Shown: piece after piece, positions 34,874 to 45,795 of the stretch
How positions within the stretch are numbered: the stretch's first letter is position 1
Layout: the number at the start of each line of letters is the position of its first letter
Origin: Croceivirga lutea
GTDB taxonomy: Bacteria; Bacteroidota; Bacteroidia; Flavobacteriales; Flavobacteriaceae
Direction of reading: 5' to 3'
Assembly: GCF_014235875.1 (NCBI RefSeq)
Contig: NZ_JACJUK010000001.1
Coordinates: 124,001 to 188,000, forward strand
Length of the DNA stretch: 64,000 nucleotides
Notes under the pieces: model-generated
Told to the model about the DNA's origin: nothing
The model's input: only the letters and a program-made list of their open reading frames with translations
Databases searched by the model: none
Translations under genes and position numbers: made by a program

Positions 34874-35581
34874 ATGAAAAACTGTATGCGAAAGATTTTC
34901 TTGTTGCTTTTATCCTTTACCTGTCTAGGATTAGCCGCGCAAGTAGAGGATAACGATACTATTTACCAGCGCGAATACGATTCTATCTACCAGTATTATG
35001 TTCGACTAGAAGGAGATTCCATTTTAAGAAATGCTATTGATTTAGATGAAGTATACATTTTTGGTAAGCTAGAATTTACCGATAAAAAGGAACGCTTACG
35101 TTATTATATTCTCCGAAGAAAAACGCTTAAAGTATATCCATACGCAAAACTTGCTGCTGAAAGATTAGTGGAATTAAATGATAGTTTAACCAAGATTAAA
35201 AAGCGAAGACATCAGAAAAGATATACCAAAAAAGTTGAGAAATATATAGAAGGTGAGTTCGCCGAGGAATTAAAAAAACTTACCAGAACAGAAGGTCAAA
35301 TTCTAGTTAAATTAATTCATAGACAAACTGGTACTACAGCCTACGATTTAATTAAAGAATTACGGAGTGGCTGGCGCGCATTTTGGTATAGTGCTACTGC
35401 ACGTGCATTTAAAATAAAACTAGATACAGAATTTAACCCTCTACAAGAGCATGAAGATTATTTGATAGAAGATATCTTACAGCGTGCTTTTGCTGCTGAA
35501 AAACTAGACCGTCAAAAATCGGTTTTAGATTACGATTATGCTTCCTTAAGCAATAAATGGAAACGTCCACCAAAAAATTAA
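34874..35581 (+). CDS. DUF4294 family exported protein
   Basis: 235 residues with a signal peptide (KIFLLLLSFTCLGLAAQ) and the DUF4294 domain: LDEVYIFGKLEF, a Tyr/Arg-rich YYILRRKTLKVYPYAKLAAE, ILVKLIHRQTGTTAYDLIKELRSGWRAFWYS. The 34886 ATG is an alternative start, but 34874 is the first in the transcript. Likely periplasmic. Family function unknown. It converges on the DUF6095 gene with 2 bp between the ends. Confidence 0.88.
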   Translation: MKNCMRKIFLLLLSFTCLGLAAQVEDNDTIYQREYDSIYQYYVRLEGDSILRNAIDLDEVYIFGKLEFTDKKERLRYYILRRKTLKVYPYAKLAAERLVELNDSLTKIKKRRHQKRYTKKVEKYIEGEFAEELKKLTRTEGQILVKLIHRQTGTTAYDLIKELRSGWRAFWYSATARAFKIKLDTEFNPLQEHEDYLIEDILQRAFAAEKLDRQKSVLDYDYASLSNKWKRPPKN

Positions 35582-35583
35582 AC

Positions 35584-35817
35584 TCACTTATTCTTTTTTC
35601 CGAACACGGCTTCCATTACCAGATTTACAGATTTAAATCCAAGATATATCGCATATATTGCTAATAGAATTCCTAGAACTAGCACTGGCCAAAAAAGTAT
35701 ATTATCCTGATTTTTAAATGCCTGATATAATACAGTTGGGGCTGTAAACATAACCAAGGCTGTTATTAGAAACGATTTAATTCCTTTTGCCAATAACTCT
35801 TTATCTGTTCTCTTCAT
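35584..35817 (-). CDS. DUF6095 family small membrane protein
   Basis: 77 residues with two membrane helices (about 15-35 and 42-64) and a short basic tail (VFGKKNK). The N-terminus KRTDKELLAKGIKSFLITALVMF is typical of the family. Function unknown. The divergent GntP permease begins 59 bp away. Confidence 0.8.
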   Translation of the reverse strand: MKRTDKELLAKGIKSFLITALVMFTAPTVLYQAFKNQDNILFWPVLVLGILLAIYAIYLGFKSVNLVMEAVFGKKNK

Positions 35818-35876
35818 AAGCTGTAAAATAAGCAGAAAGGCCTATATTTAGGTTTATTCGATTTAATTTTATTTTG

Positions 35877-37196
35877 ATGGAGTTTATAGTCCTTATTCTG
35901 GTGGTAATTTTTATAGTATTAGCCACCATCAAATTTAAAGTGCATCCTGTAATTTCATTGATTTTAGCTGCAATTTTTTCAGGATTTGGTTTAGGGTTAC
36001 AACCTCTTGAGATTACCGAAGCAATTACAAGTGGATTTGGTAGTACACTTTCTGGAATAGGATTAGTGATTGCTTTTGGAACAATCATTGGAATTTATTT
36101 GGAAAAAACTGGAGGTACCAAGGTAATGGCAGATAGTATTTTGAAGCTAATTGGTTTAAATCGTTCTGCTTTAGCCTTGAATTTAGCGGGTTTTGTAATT
36201 TCAATACCTGTCTATTGTGATTCTGGCTTTGTAATACTTTCATCTCTAAACAAAGCACTTTCAAAAAAGACAGGAGCTCCATATTTACTTTTTGCGATAG
36301 CGCTAGCAACCGGATTATATTCCGCACATGTTTTTGTACCACCAACACCTGGGCCTTTGGCAGCGGCTTCTATCTTGGGAGCGGATTTAGGTATGGTTCT
36401 AATTTTAGGCTTAGTTGTAGCTTTACCTGTGTCTGTAGCAGGCTATTTTTGGGCAAAATTGGTAAGCAAAAAAATCACATCTGATTTAAAAGAAGAAGAA
36501 AATAAAGCAACTATAGAAGTTATTGCTCCAAAAGTTTCCGTTCTACAAGCGTTTCTTCCAATAGTAATTCCAGTGGTCTTAATTGCGTTAAAGTCATTTG
36601 CTGATTATCCTTCAAAGCCTTTAGGGGAAGCAGTTTTATTTAAAATTATTGCGTTTATAGGTAGTCCGGTTATTGCTTTATTAATTGGAGTATTTTTTGC
36701 CTTTTTTGCTGCTAGAACTAGTAAAGAGAACAAAGAACCGTGGATGGTGGATGCACTCAAACAAGCGGGTTTAATCATATTAATTACAGGAGCGGGCGGA
36801 GCTTTTGGACAAGTTATTCGAAGTTTTGATTTTGCCTCAGCCTTAAACCTTTCTTCAGCAACTGGTTTTGGTGGATTATTAGTTTGTTTTGTAATTGCGG
36901 CAATACTAAAAACTGCTCAAGGTTCATCAACTGTTGCTATAATAACTACATCTGCAATTATAGCTCCGTTACTTGGTGTTTTTGGATTAGAAGAAATTAA
37001 TCAAAAGGCTTTAGCTGTATTGGCAATTGGTGCTGGCGCAATGACAGTCTCTCATGTAAATGACAGTTATTTTTGGGTGGTTTCTCAGTTTTCTGGATTA
37101 CATCTTAAAAACGCATTAAAAGGGCACACTTTGGCTACCTTGATTCAAGGTATAACAGGAATAATTATTATTCTATTGCTGCACTTAGTGGTATAA
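35877..37196 (+). CDS. GntP family permease (gluconate:H+ symporter-like)
   Basis: 439 residues with about 12-14 membrane helices. Start at the ATG 35877; a TTG one codon earlier is less likely. Family blocks: FKVHPVISLILAAIFSGFGLG, VIAFGTIIGIYLEKTGGTKVMADSIL, IPVYCDSGFVILSSL, VPPTPGPLAAA and TGAGGAFGQVI. GntP members import gluconate or related hydroxy acids with protons. No gluconate kinase or other sugar-acid gene is adjacent, so the substrate is uncertain. Confidence 0.92.
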   Translation: MEFIVLILVVIFIVLATIKFKVHPVISLILAAIFSGFGLGLQPLEITEAITSGFGSTLSGIGLVIAFGTIIGIYLEKTGGTKVMADSILKLIGLNRSALALNLAGFVISIPVYCDSGFVILSSLNKALSKKTGAPYLLFAIALATGLYSAHVFVPPTPGPLAAASILGADLGMVLILGLVVALPVSVAGYFWAKLVSKKITSDLKEEENKATIEVIAPKVSVLQAFLPIVIPVVLIALKSFADYPSKPLGEAVLFKIIAFIGSPVIALLIGVFFAFFAARTSKENKEPWMVDALKQAGLIILITGAGGAFGQVIRSFDFASALNLSSATGFGGLLVCFVIAAILKTAQGSSTVAIITTSAIIAPLLGVFGLEEINQKALAVLAIGAGAMTVSHVNDSYFWVVSQFSGLHLKNALKGHTLATLIQGITGIIIILLLHLVV

Positions 37197-37200
37197 CCTA

Positions 37201-38097
37201 TTATTCTACAATAAGAGAATCTTTAAATTGTTGTACCACTGCAAAATAACCCAAAGCAAACTCATTAGGTCTTTCTACATTATCTGTGATGATAATATTA
37301 TCTAAGCCGGTTACATCAAAAACATTACCCCTAACCGTGGTTGCCGGAGTTTGAAAAACACCACCATTACTATCTGTTTGTTCAATTATTAAATTAGTGA
37401 AATTGTAGTACTCCAAATCAGCCCCGGTAATATTTATAGCTACTTGGTCACCAGCTTCTTTATCTTGGTCTAAAAAGTAAGAAAAGCTAAATTCTTGACC
37501 ATTAAAAAATTCGTCAGATAAGGTTAAAAATTCGCCCTCCCCAAAATCTAAAACATAATACTCATCAAATTGAGGACCATCAGTAATTGTAATTTCCAAT
37601 TCAACTTCATCTTCATCAAATAGCGTTTCGGAGCCTTGAGAAAACTCATCTATTGGTACTGATGTTCTGTAATTGAACTGTGCAGCGTAGGCGCGGCCTT
37701 TATATTCTAGAGATAATACAAATAACATACCTGGCTGAAGAAAAGAAGTTCGAATTCGTTGGTCTGATGAAAAGTTGGGGTCTGGTACGTAAATACCGCT
37801 ACCTGGTTCTTTTTCTGCTAAATTAGAAGCAGATAGTTGACTTAATTCTGGAGTTCTAGGGTCTTGATTTCCGTAGAATATAACAGCATTTTCAACCTGT
37901 GTTGGAGTATTCTCACCAAAAAACTCACTAGATTCTGAGACTTTAATTTCAACAGGGACAAATTCACTGCTAGAATCGACTTTAATAATACCGTCAACAA
38001 TCAATCTTATTTCTTTTTCAGGAATTTCAACTTCAATAACATCTTCACAAGAGAAGAATAGTAAACAAAAACAGCAATAAACAACTAACTTTTTCAT
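37201..38097 (-). CDS. DUF4249 family lipoprotein (second copy)
   Basis: 298 residues with a lipobox (FCLLFFSC, Cys16) and the DUF4249 layout: acidic start EDVIEVEIPEKEIRLIVDG, beta-rich core, GDQVAINITGADLEYYNFTNLI and the end FALGYFAVVQQFKDSLIVE. It begins directly at the end of the TonB receptor gene. It is a paralogue of the first gene of the operon. DUF4249 proteins are outer-membrane partners of such receptors by context; ligand unknown. Confidence 0.85.
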   Translation of the reverse strand: MKKLVVYCCFCLLFFSCEDVIEVEIPEKEIRLIVDGIIKVDSSSEFVPVEIKVSESSEFFGENTPTQVENAVIFYGNQDPRTPELSQLSASNLAEKEPGSGIYVPDPNFSSDQRIRTSFLQPGMLFVLSLEYKGRAYAAQFNYRTSVPIDEFSQGSETLFDEDEVELEITITDGPQFDEYYVLDFGEGEFLTLSDEFFNGQEFSFSYFLDQDKEAGDQVAINITGADLEYYNFTNLIIEQTDSNGGVFQTPATTVRGNVFDVTGLDNIIITDNVERPNEFALGYFAVVQQFKDSLIVE

Positions 38098-40497
38098 CTA
38101 AAAACTAAAGTTATAGGTTACTGATGGAATAATTCCAAAAATTGATGTTCTAACGGCTTCGTTAGTGCCTGTGTCGTTATTCTCTCTAAAATTAATAGAT
38201 GCAGCGTTCATTCTATTATAAGCGTTATAAATACTAAAAACCCATTCACCTTGCAGTTTACGTTCTTTATTTTTTCTTGGGGTTAACGTTGCTGAGATAT
38301 CTAAACGATGGTAAGCAGGTAATCTTTCTTGATTTCTTTGGCCATAAAAAGGAACAACAAGTCCTTGGAACTCAAATTGCCCAACAGGATAGTTGGTTGG
38401 TTGACCGGTTTGATATATAAAATTGGCATTAAAACGCCATTTGTCATTTAGGTCGTAATTACCATATAAAGAGAGGTCATGTGTTTTATCATAGGGTGTA
38501 TTGTACCAATTGCCAAAATTGATGCCTGTTTCTAAATTAGACCTACCATTATCGACCGTGGCTGTTCTCCCTGGTGTCCGTTGTTCAGATTTAGACAAGG
38601 TGTAAGAAAGCCAGCCATTAAATCTACCTTCATTTTTGCGTAATAAAATTTCTAATCCGTATGCTCTTGCTTCGCCATTTAAAATAACTTGTTCAATAGC
38701 GTTGTTTGCAATAAGGTTGGCACCATCTATATAATCAATACGATTGTCAATGTCTTTGTAGAATATTTCGGTTTCAAAGGAATATGCCCCATTTTTTAAA
38801 TCCTTAAAATAACCTAGCGCATATTGATTAAGTAGCTGAGGCTCTACAAACGGTCCGCTTGGTGTCCAAACATCTAAAGGGGTAGGAGAGCTGGTGTTGG
38901 ATAGTAAGTGTAAATATTGAGCTAGTCTGGTAAAGCTGGCTTTAACCGAGCTTTGGTTATTAAAATTATAGGAAGCAGAAACCCTAGGTTCAAGGTTGAA
39001 AAACTTCTTTAAAGTTCCGCCACGACCTGGAGTTAAAGTATCTATAGGAGTGGCTTCTTTGTATACTAAGGTAAAAGGGTCAAATTCTACAGGGTTATCA
39101 TTCTCATATTGAAAAAATTCGTCTTGCCCTAATCGATTAAATTGGCTGGCCCTAAGACCATATTCAATACTAAAACGCTCACTAACTTGCTGTTCAACAT
39201 CTATATATATCGCATTTTCATTGGCATATTTTTTAGTGAGTTGTTCAGCAATAATTCCTGATTCTGGATTATTTGGGCGAATAAATCCGGGATTAAATAC
39301 ATAATAAATGTTATTGAGCCCATAGTTAATTTGAAGCTTGTTGTTTAAATAATGTTTAAGGTCATATTTAACATTAAAGTTTTGTATCCCAGAATCCCAT
39401 TCGAAACCTACGAAGTCGAGTTCCAACCCGTAGAAATAATCAGAATATATTAATGAAAGATTTGAGAATAACTTTTCAGAGAATAAATGATTCCATCTAA
39501 AGTTACCAACGGCGTTACCATATACATTTTCAAAACTATCGTTTATACTAAATAAATCTCGTCCAAAATATCCTGAAAGAAAAATACTGTTATTATCATT
39601 GATTTTATGACTTAATTTAGTGTTTAAATCATAGAAATATGCTTTGTTGTCAATATCAAACAATGGTAAAAATAAATGCGCGTATGAAGCTCTACCACCT
39701 ACTAAAAAAGCAGTACGGTCTTTAATTATTGGTCCTTCTAGCAATAGTCTACTTGCCACTGCGCCAACACCACCATTAACTTTAAGTTCTTTACTGTTAC
39801 CTTCTTTTTGAAATATTTCTAAAACTGAAGAAACTCTACCGCCATAACGAGCTGGAATACCACCTTTAAATAGTTTTACATCTTTTATGGCATCAGGATT
39901 AAAAACCGAAAAGAACCCAAAAAGGTGCGATGAATTAAATATGATTGCTTCATCTAATAAAATTAAATTTTGGTCTGCCGCACCACCTCTAACGTTAAAC
40001 CCAGAAGAAGCTTCACCGGCATTGGTTACCCCAGGCAAAAGTAAAAGAGATTTAATTACATCGGCTTCACCAAGTACAACGGGTATTTGTTTTATGGTTT
40101 TCACTTGTAAACCGGCAACACTCATTTGAGGCTTTCTAATATCTAGTCGTTCTACATTCTCAGTAACCACAACTTCATTTAGCTGTTGCGTTTGTTCAGC
40201 TAAATCAATATTCAGTGATTGATTTTGATTAAGATTTATGGTCCTTTTAATTTCTTTAAAACCTAAATAACTAATAATTACCTCATATTCGCCTTCAGGC
40301 AATGAAATAGAGTAAAAACCATATTCATTAGTGGTAGTACCAGTTCTTAATTCTGGAAATGCAACCGTTACGCCGATTAAGGTTTCATTACTAGAAGCTT
40401 CTCTTATTGTACCGCTTAACGTATATCTGCTTTGAGAATAAGTCAGAGAAGATATAATTAGAAGCAATAAAAGACTTATTTTCTTTGAATAAGGCAT
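38098..40497 (-). CDS. TonB-dependent receptor with carboxypeptidase-like domain
   Basis: 799 residues: signal peptide (ends LTYSQS), CarboxypepD_reg domain (~22-105; TLSGTIREASSNETLIGVTVAF), plug (~125-225; LPGVTNAGEASSGFNVRGGAADQNLILLDEA region) and barrel ending IIPSVTYNFSF with a terminal Phe. It is flanked on both sides by DUF4249 lipoprotein genes in one operon. No SusD or iron-uptake gene is adjacent, so the ligand cannot be named. Confidence 0.92.
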   Translation of the reverse strand: MPYSKKISLLLLLIISSLTYSQSRYTLSGTIREASSNETLIGVTVAFPELRTGTTTNEYGFYSISLPEGEYEVIISYLGFKEIKRTINLNQNQSLNIDLAEQTQQLNEVVVTENVERLDIRKPQMSVAGLQVKTIKQIPVVLGEADVIKSLLLLPGVTNAGEASSGFNVRGGAADQNLILLDEAIIFNSSHLFGFFSVFNPDAIKDVKLFKGGIPARYGGRVSSVLEIFQKEGNSKELKVNGGVGAVASRLLLEGPIIKDRTAFLVGGRASYAHLFLPLFDIDNKAYFYDLNTKLSHKINDNNSIFLSGYFGRDLFSINDSFENVYGNAVGNFRWNHLFSEKLFSNLSLIYSDYFYGLELDFVGFEWDSGIQNFNVKYDLKHYLNNKLQINYGLNNIYYVFNPGFIRPNNPESGIIAEQLTKKYANENAIYIDVEQQVSERFSIEYGLRASQFNRLGQDEFFQYENDNPVEFDPFTLVYKEATPIDTLTPGRGGTLKKFFNLEPRVSASYNFNNQSSVKASFTRLAQYLHLLSNTSSPTPLDVWTPSGPFVEPQLLNQYALGYFKDLKNGAYSFETEIFYKDIDNRIDYIDGANLIANNAIEQVILNGEARAYGLEILLRKNEGRFNGWLSYTLSKSEQRTPGRTATVDNGRSNLETGINFGNWYNTPYDKTHDLSLYGNYDLNDKWRFNANFIYQTGQPTNYPVGQFEFQGLVVPFYGQRNQERLPAYHRLDISATLTPRKNKERKLQGEWVFSIYNAYNRMNAASINFRENNDTGTNEAVRTSIFGIIPSVTYNFSF

Positions 40498-40514
40498 GTT
40501 AGTTTGGTTTTAAG

Positions 40515-41321
40515 TTATTCTACTGTAAAAAGTTGTACGTCAAACTCTCCAAGGGCAAAATAGCCAAACGGAAAATTATCTGGTTCAGTTGTGTTCACTA
40601 TATTTCCTTTTACAGTTGCAGTAGGTACTTGAAAAGGCCCACCGCCGTCTTCACCAGCTTGTACTAAAGCTAGATTAACGTAGTTCGCAAATTGTTGGTC
40701 TATACCTAACAAGGTAATTGTGATTACATCATTAGGTTCTAAATCTTCATAAAAATAAGAAAAGGTAAGGCTACTATTTTGGTAGAATTCATCATCTGAA
40801 ACTAGATAATTGTCTAAACCAAATGCAAATAAGTAATAGTTGCGTTCATCGGGTACATCATTAAACGAAACAACAATTTCAGTTTCTTTCTCTTCGTCTA
40901 AAAGAAAGCCGTCATCTTGCCTCAAACTGGTGATTTCACCTGTTCTTTGCAATTGTTCTGTTGCCGTGTAAACGTTATTTTGATAAATTACTTCTATGGT
41001 GTAATCTACACCAAACTCTAAGTTGGGGAAACCGTCTCTAAATATGCCAGGTTCGCTTTCTAACAATTCTATACGGCTGCCAGTATCTTCATTTGTAATA
41101 AATACCTGCGCATCTCTAGCAGGTTGCACTTCTGCATTTAAAAAGGGAGCTGTGAGAGTTAAGGTGATTTGCCCAATGGTAATAGGTTCCCCATTATTAT
41201 CATTATAACCAATAATAGCATCAATCACCAACCTTGTTTCAGAAGTAGGTAATTCTACATCTATTACCTCTTCACACGAAAAAAAAAGTATAAAGAGGAA
41301 AAAAAAGCAAATTTTTTTCAT
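40515..41321 (-). CDS. DUF4249 family lipoprotein (first copy)
   Basis: 268 residues with a lipobox (FILFFSC, Cys16) and the same opening as the other copy (EEVIDVELPTSETRLVIDA), a beta-rich core with acidic loops, NDVITITLLGIDQQFANYVNLAL and a closing FPFGYFALGEFDVQLFTVE. It is first in the operon, 17 bp before the TonB receptor. The similarity to the third gene shows duplication around the receptor. Confidence 0.85.
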   Translation of the reverse strand: MKKICFFFLFILFFSCEEVIDVELPTSETRLVIDAIIGYNDNNGEPITIGQITLTLTAPFLNAEVQPARDAQVFITNEDTGSRIELLESEPGIFRDGFPNLEFGVDYTIEVIYQNNVYTATEQLQRTGEITSLRQDDGFLLDEEKETEIVVSFNDVPDERNYYLFAFGLDNYLVSDDEFYQNSSLTFSYFYEDLEPNDVITITLLGIDQQFANYVNLALVQAGEDGGGPFQVPTATVKGNIVNTTEPDNFPFGYFALGEFDVQLFTVE

Positions 41322-41388
41322 AGCAACTTAACCGCTTTGAAGATATACAAAGTAGTTAAGCAATCATACCTGTTAACAGTTTTTTAAA

Positions 41389-43620
<2,232 letters not shown>

Positions 43621-43636
43621 TTATTTTTTTGCGGAG

Positions 43637-43644
43637 CAAATATA
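43637..43644 (-). promoter_or_regulatory. -7 promoter element of icd
   Basis: TATATTTG on the minus strand matches TAnnTTTG; predicted start site ~21 nt before icd. Confidence 0.6.
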
Positions 43645-43691
43645 CAACTTAGCTAACGGTTCTAAATTGATTTTAACCATAAATGTAGAAT

Positions 43692-43738
43692 AGTAAAAAG
43701 AAAAGCCATATTCTTACATTACTGTTAGAATATGGCTT
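43692..43738 (-). terminator. Terminator of the candidate ncRNA between rplS and icd
   Basis: A perfect 12-bp stem AAGCCATATTCT (43703-43714) / AGAATATGGCTT (43727-43738), 12-nt loop. Read on the minus strand it is followed by TTCTTTTTAC. No annotated gene on the minus strand ends here, since rplS has its own terminator at 44112-44145. Confidence 0.6.
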
Positions 43739-44085
43739 GAAGAACTTTATCTTATTGAATTTTAATCAATTATAAAAACAATTTATTAAAACTTAACAAG
43801 AATTGGTTCTAGCTCTTGAATTATCTTGAAACAATCACGCTGTAACAATTGTAACAAAATTTATTATTTGCCAGTTGTCAAAATTACTACACGACAGTAA
43901 TTCGCACACAAAAGGTTTTTGTTCGTTTTATCGACACAAAATTTGATTTTGAACTAGGTTCACAAATCAACACATAACGTTTTCAAGAACTTTATTATCG
44001 CTTAGTTTTCACTAATTGATACTTAAAAATATAATAATTTGATTAATCGAGCAATTTTTTAAGATTTTAAAAATCAACATGTTAT
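43693..44085 (-). ncRNA. Candidate ~390-nt noncoding RNA gene in the icd-rplS gap
   Basis: This 555-bp gap (43612-44166) has no ordinary gene. On the minus strand it has an exact -7 promoter motif (44090-44097) and, ~390 nt later, a strong terminator that serves no known gene. The RNA can form hairpins at 43882-43902 (7 bp), 43950-43962 (5 bp, 3-nt loop), and a long-range stem between 43979-43988 and 43824-43832. It is more AT-rich than tmRNA or RNase P RNA and shows none of their signature ends. The longest open frame is a 23-codon TTG frame (43786-43857). Function unknown. Confidence 0.4.
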
Positions 44086-44089
44086 AAAC

Positions 44090-44097
44090 CAAACTTA
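44090..44097 (-). promoter_or_regulatory. -7 promoter element of the candidate ncRNA
   Basis: TAAGTTTG on the minus strand matches TAnnTTTG (the same octamer as at 34801-34808). No clear -33 part; transcription would start near 44085. Confidence 0.45.
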
Positions 44098-44111
44098 TCA
44101 ACAATTGTTAA

Positions 44112-44145
44112 TTAAAAAAGGCACCCTTTTAAGAGTGCCTTTTTA
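44112..44145. terminator. Intrinsic terminator of rplS, probably bidirectional
   Basis: Stem AGGCAC (44119-44124) / GTGCCT (44135-44140) with flanking A6 and T5. Confidence 0.8.
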
Positions 44146-44166
44146 TCTATTTTCTTAAGTAAATAA

Positions 44167-44517
44167 TTATTTACGAATCTCTTTAATTCTAGCTTTTTTG
44201 CCAGTAAGACCTCTAAAGTAAAAGATTCTTGATCTTCTAACTTTACCTCTCTTATTTACTTCAACCTTTTGTAAAGCTGGCATATTACAAGGGAATATAC
44301 GTTCTACCCCAACAGTACCAGACATTTTTCTAATGGTAAAAGTCTCAGTAGCACCGCTACCTCTTCTTTGAATTACTACTCCTTTAAAGAACTGCGTACG
44401 TGTTTTTTCACCTTCTTTAATTTCGTAATACACAGTAATAGTATCACCAGCTGAGAATTTTGGAAAATCTTTTTTAGCTACAAATTCGTTTTCAACAAAG
44501 TTTATTAAAGAATCCAT
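44167..44517 (-). CDS. rplS: 50S ribosomal protein L19
   Basis: 116 residues; FSAGDTITVYYEIKEGEKTRTQFFKGVVI and the R-rich centre plus YFRGLTGKKARIKEIRK are the L19 signature. It sits at the 30S-50S interface. Transcribed from 44588-44595 with a leader of ~66 nt. trmD lies 125 bp upstream on the same strand. Confidence 0.98.
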   Translation of the reverse strand: MDSLINFVENEFVAKKDFPKFSAGDTITVYYEIKEGEKTRTQFFKGVVIQRRGSGATETFTIRKMSGTVGVERIFPCNMPALQKVEVNKRGKVRRSRIFYFRGLTGKKARIKEIRK

Positions 44518-44587
44518 TTTAATGTTTTTATGAATTTTTTAAACGCAACATTTACGATTTTCGCCAGAGGTTGGGTCTAATGGTCTG

Positions 44588-44595
44588 CAAAAGTA
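44588..44595 (-). promoter_or_regulatory. -7 promoter element of rplS
   Basis: TACTTTTG on the minus strand matches TAnnTTTG; start site near 44583. The ~66-nt leader is long enough for a ribosomal-protein leader, but I see no stable stem in it. Confidence 0.6.
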
Positions 44596-44642
44596 CTTCT
44601 TATTTTAGAACTAACAATAGTTTAGCCGTTATTTTTAAAGAA

Positions 44643-45317
44643 TTATTTTAAAAGGTCTGGTCTACGAATTTCAGTTCGCTTAAGTGCCTCAGCTTCACGC
44701 CATTCTTCAATTTTTCCAAAATTACCACTTAACAAGATTTCGGGAACTTTATGCCCTTTATATTCTGCTGGTCTGGTATATACAGGAGGAGCTAATAAGT
44801 TGTCTTGAAAGGTATCTGTAAGGGCAGAGGTTTCATCATTTAAAACACCGGGTAACAACCTAATTACGGAATCGGCTAGAACAGCTGCGGCTAATTCACC
44901 ACCTGATAAGACATAATCTCCAATAGATATTTCTTTTGTTATTAACAAATCTCGTACTCTTTGGTCAACGCCTTTATAATGACCGCATAGGAGAATAATG
45001 TTTTCTTTCAAAGAAATTTCGTTTGAAATAGACTGATTAAGCGTTTGACCATCTGGTGTTAAGTAAATTACTTCATCGTAGTCTCTTTCCTCTTTTAATT
45101 TAGAAATACATTTATCTATGGGCTCTATCATTAAAACCATGCCTGCACCACCACCAAATTGATAATCATCAACTTGTTTGTACTTAGTTGTTGTGTAATC
45201 TCTTATATTATGAAAATGTACTTCTACAAGTTCTTTTTCTATTGCTCTTTTAAGTATTGAAGCTTCAAAAGGACTTTTGAGTAATTCTGGTAAAACTGTG
45301 ATAATATCAATCCGCAT
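44643..45317 (-). CDS. trmD: tRNA (guanine-37-N1)-methyltransferase
   Basis: 224 residues. It methylates G37 next to the anticodon to prevent frameshifting. SPOUT motifs: [13 protein letters not shown] at the start, [30 protein letters not shown] and [14 protein letters not shown]; the end is RRPDLL. The trmD-rplS pairing is common in bacteria. Confidence 0.97.
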   Translation of the reverse strand: MRIDIITVLPELLKSPFEASILKRAIEKELVEVHFHNIRDYTTTKYKQVDDYQFGGGAGMVLMIEPIDKCISKLKEERDYDEVIYLTPDGQTLNQSISNEISLKENIILLCGHYKGVDQRVRDLLITKEISIGDYVLSGGELAAAVLADSVIRLLPGVLNDETSALTDTFQDNLLAPPVYTRPAEYKGHKVPEILLSGNFGKIEEWREAEALKRTEIRRPDLLK

Positions 45318-45342
45318 CTACTATAATAATTGAACTGTAAAG

Positions 45343-45792
45343 TTAGTTATCTGAATTAGACCAAAAATAATGCAGGTATTCTAGGTCTTTTTTCCACTCT
45401 AACTTTTCATAAAGCTTTTGCGCAGGATTATTTAATGCTGTCTCTAATGCTAGACCTTTATAATTTTTTGCTATACATAATTCTTTTGCAGCTTGCAGTA
45501 AACTATGAGCAACCCCTTTATTGCGATGAGCTTTAGCTACATATAAATCGTTTAAAATATAGAAGGGTTCAAGACTTACTGAAGAAAATGTGGTATACAA
45601 TTGACAAAAACCAACAACTTCCTTATTGATTTCTGCCAAAAAAATAACGCTTTCATTTTGGCGCAAACGGTTGGTTATAAAATTACGACAGGACTCTAAA
45701 TTAGAATCCTGTTCGTAAAAAACTCTGTAGGCGTCAAATAGAGGTACAATTTTATCAATTGATTCAATTGATGCTTTATAAACTTTTATCAA
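45343..45792 (-). CDS. GNAT family N-acetyltransferase
   Basis: 149 residues. The acetyl-CoA-binding motif A is LYVAKAHRNKGVAHSLLQAAKELC, preceded by VVGFCQLY and followed by GLALETALNNPAQKLYEKLEWKKD. Substrate unknown. It lies 25 bp upstream of trmD and 3 bp after the coiled-coil membrane protein gene, so the three are likely cotranscribed. Confidence 0.9.
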   Translation of the reverse strand: MIKVYKASIESIDKIVPLFDAYRVFYEQDSNLESCRNFITNRLRQNESVIFLAEINKEVVGFCQLYTTFSSVSLEPFYILNDLYVAKAHRNKGVAHSLLQAAKELCIAKNYKGLALETALNNPAQKLYEKLEWKKDLEYLHYFWSNSDN

Positions 45793-45795
45793 AAT

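Noticed and set aside
44518-44583. Ribosomal-protein autoregulatory leader upstream of rplS
   Set aside because: The leader is long enough, but I could not find a convincing stem in it.
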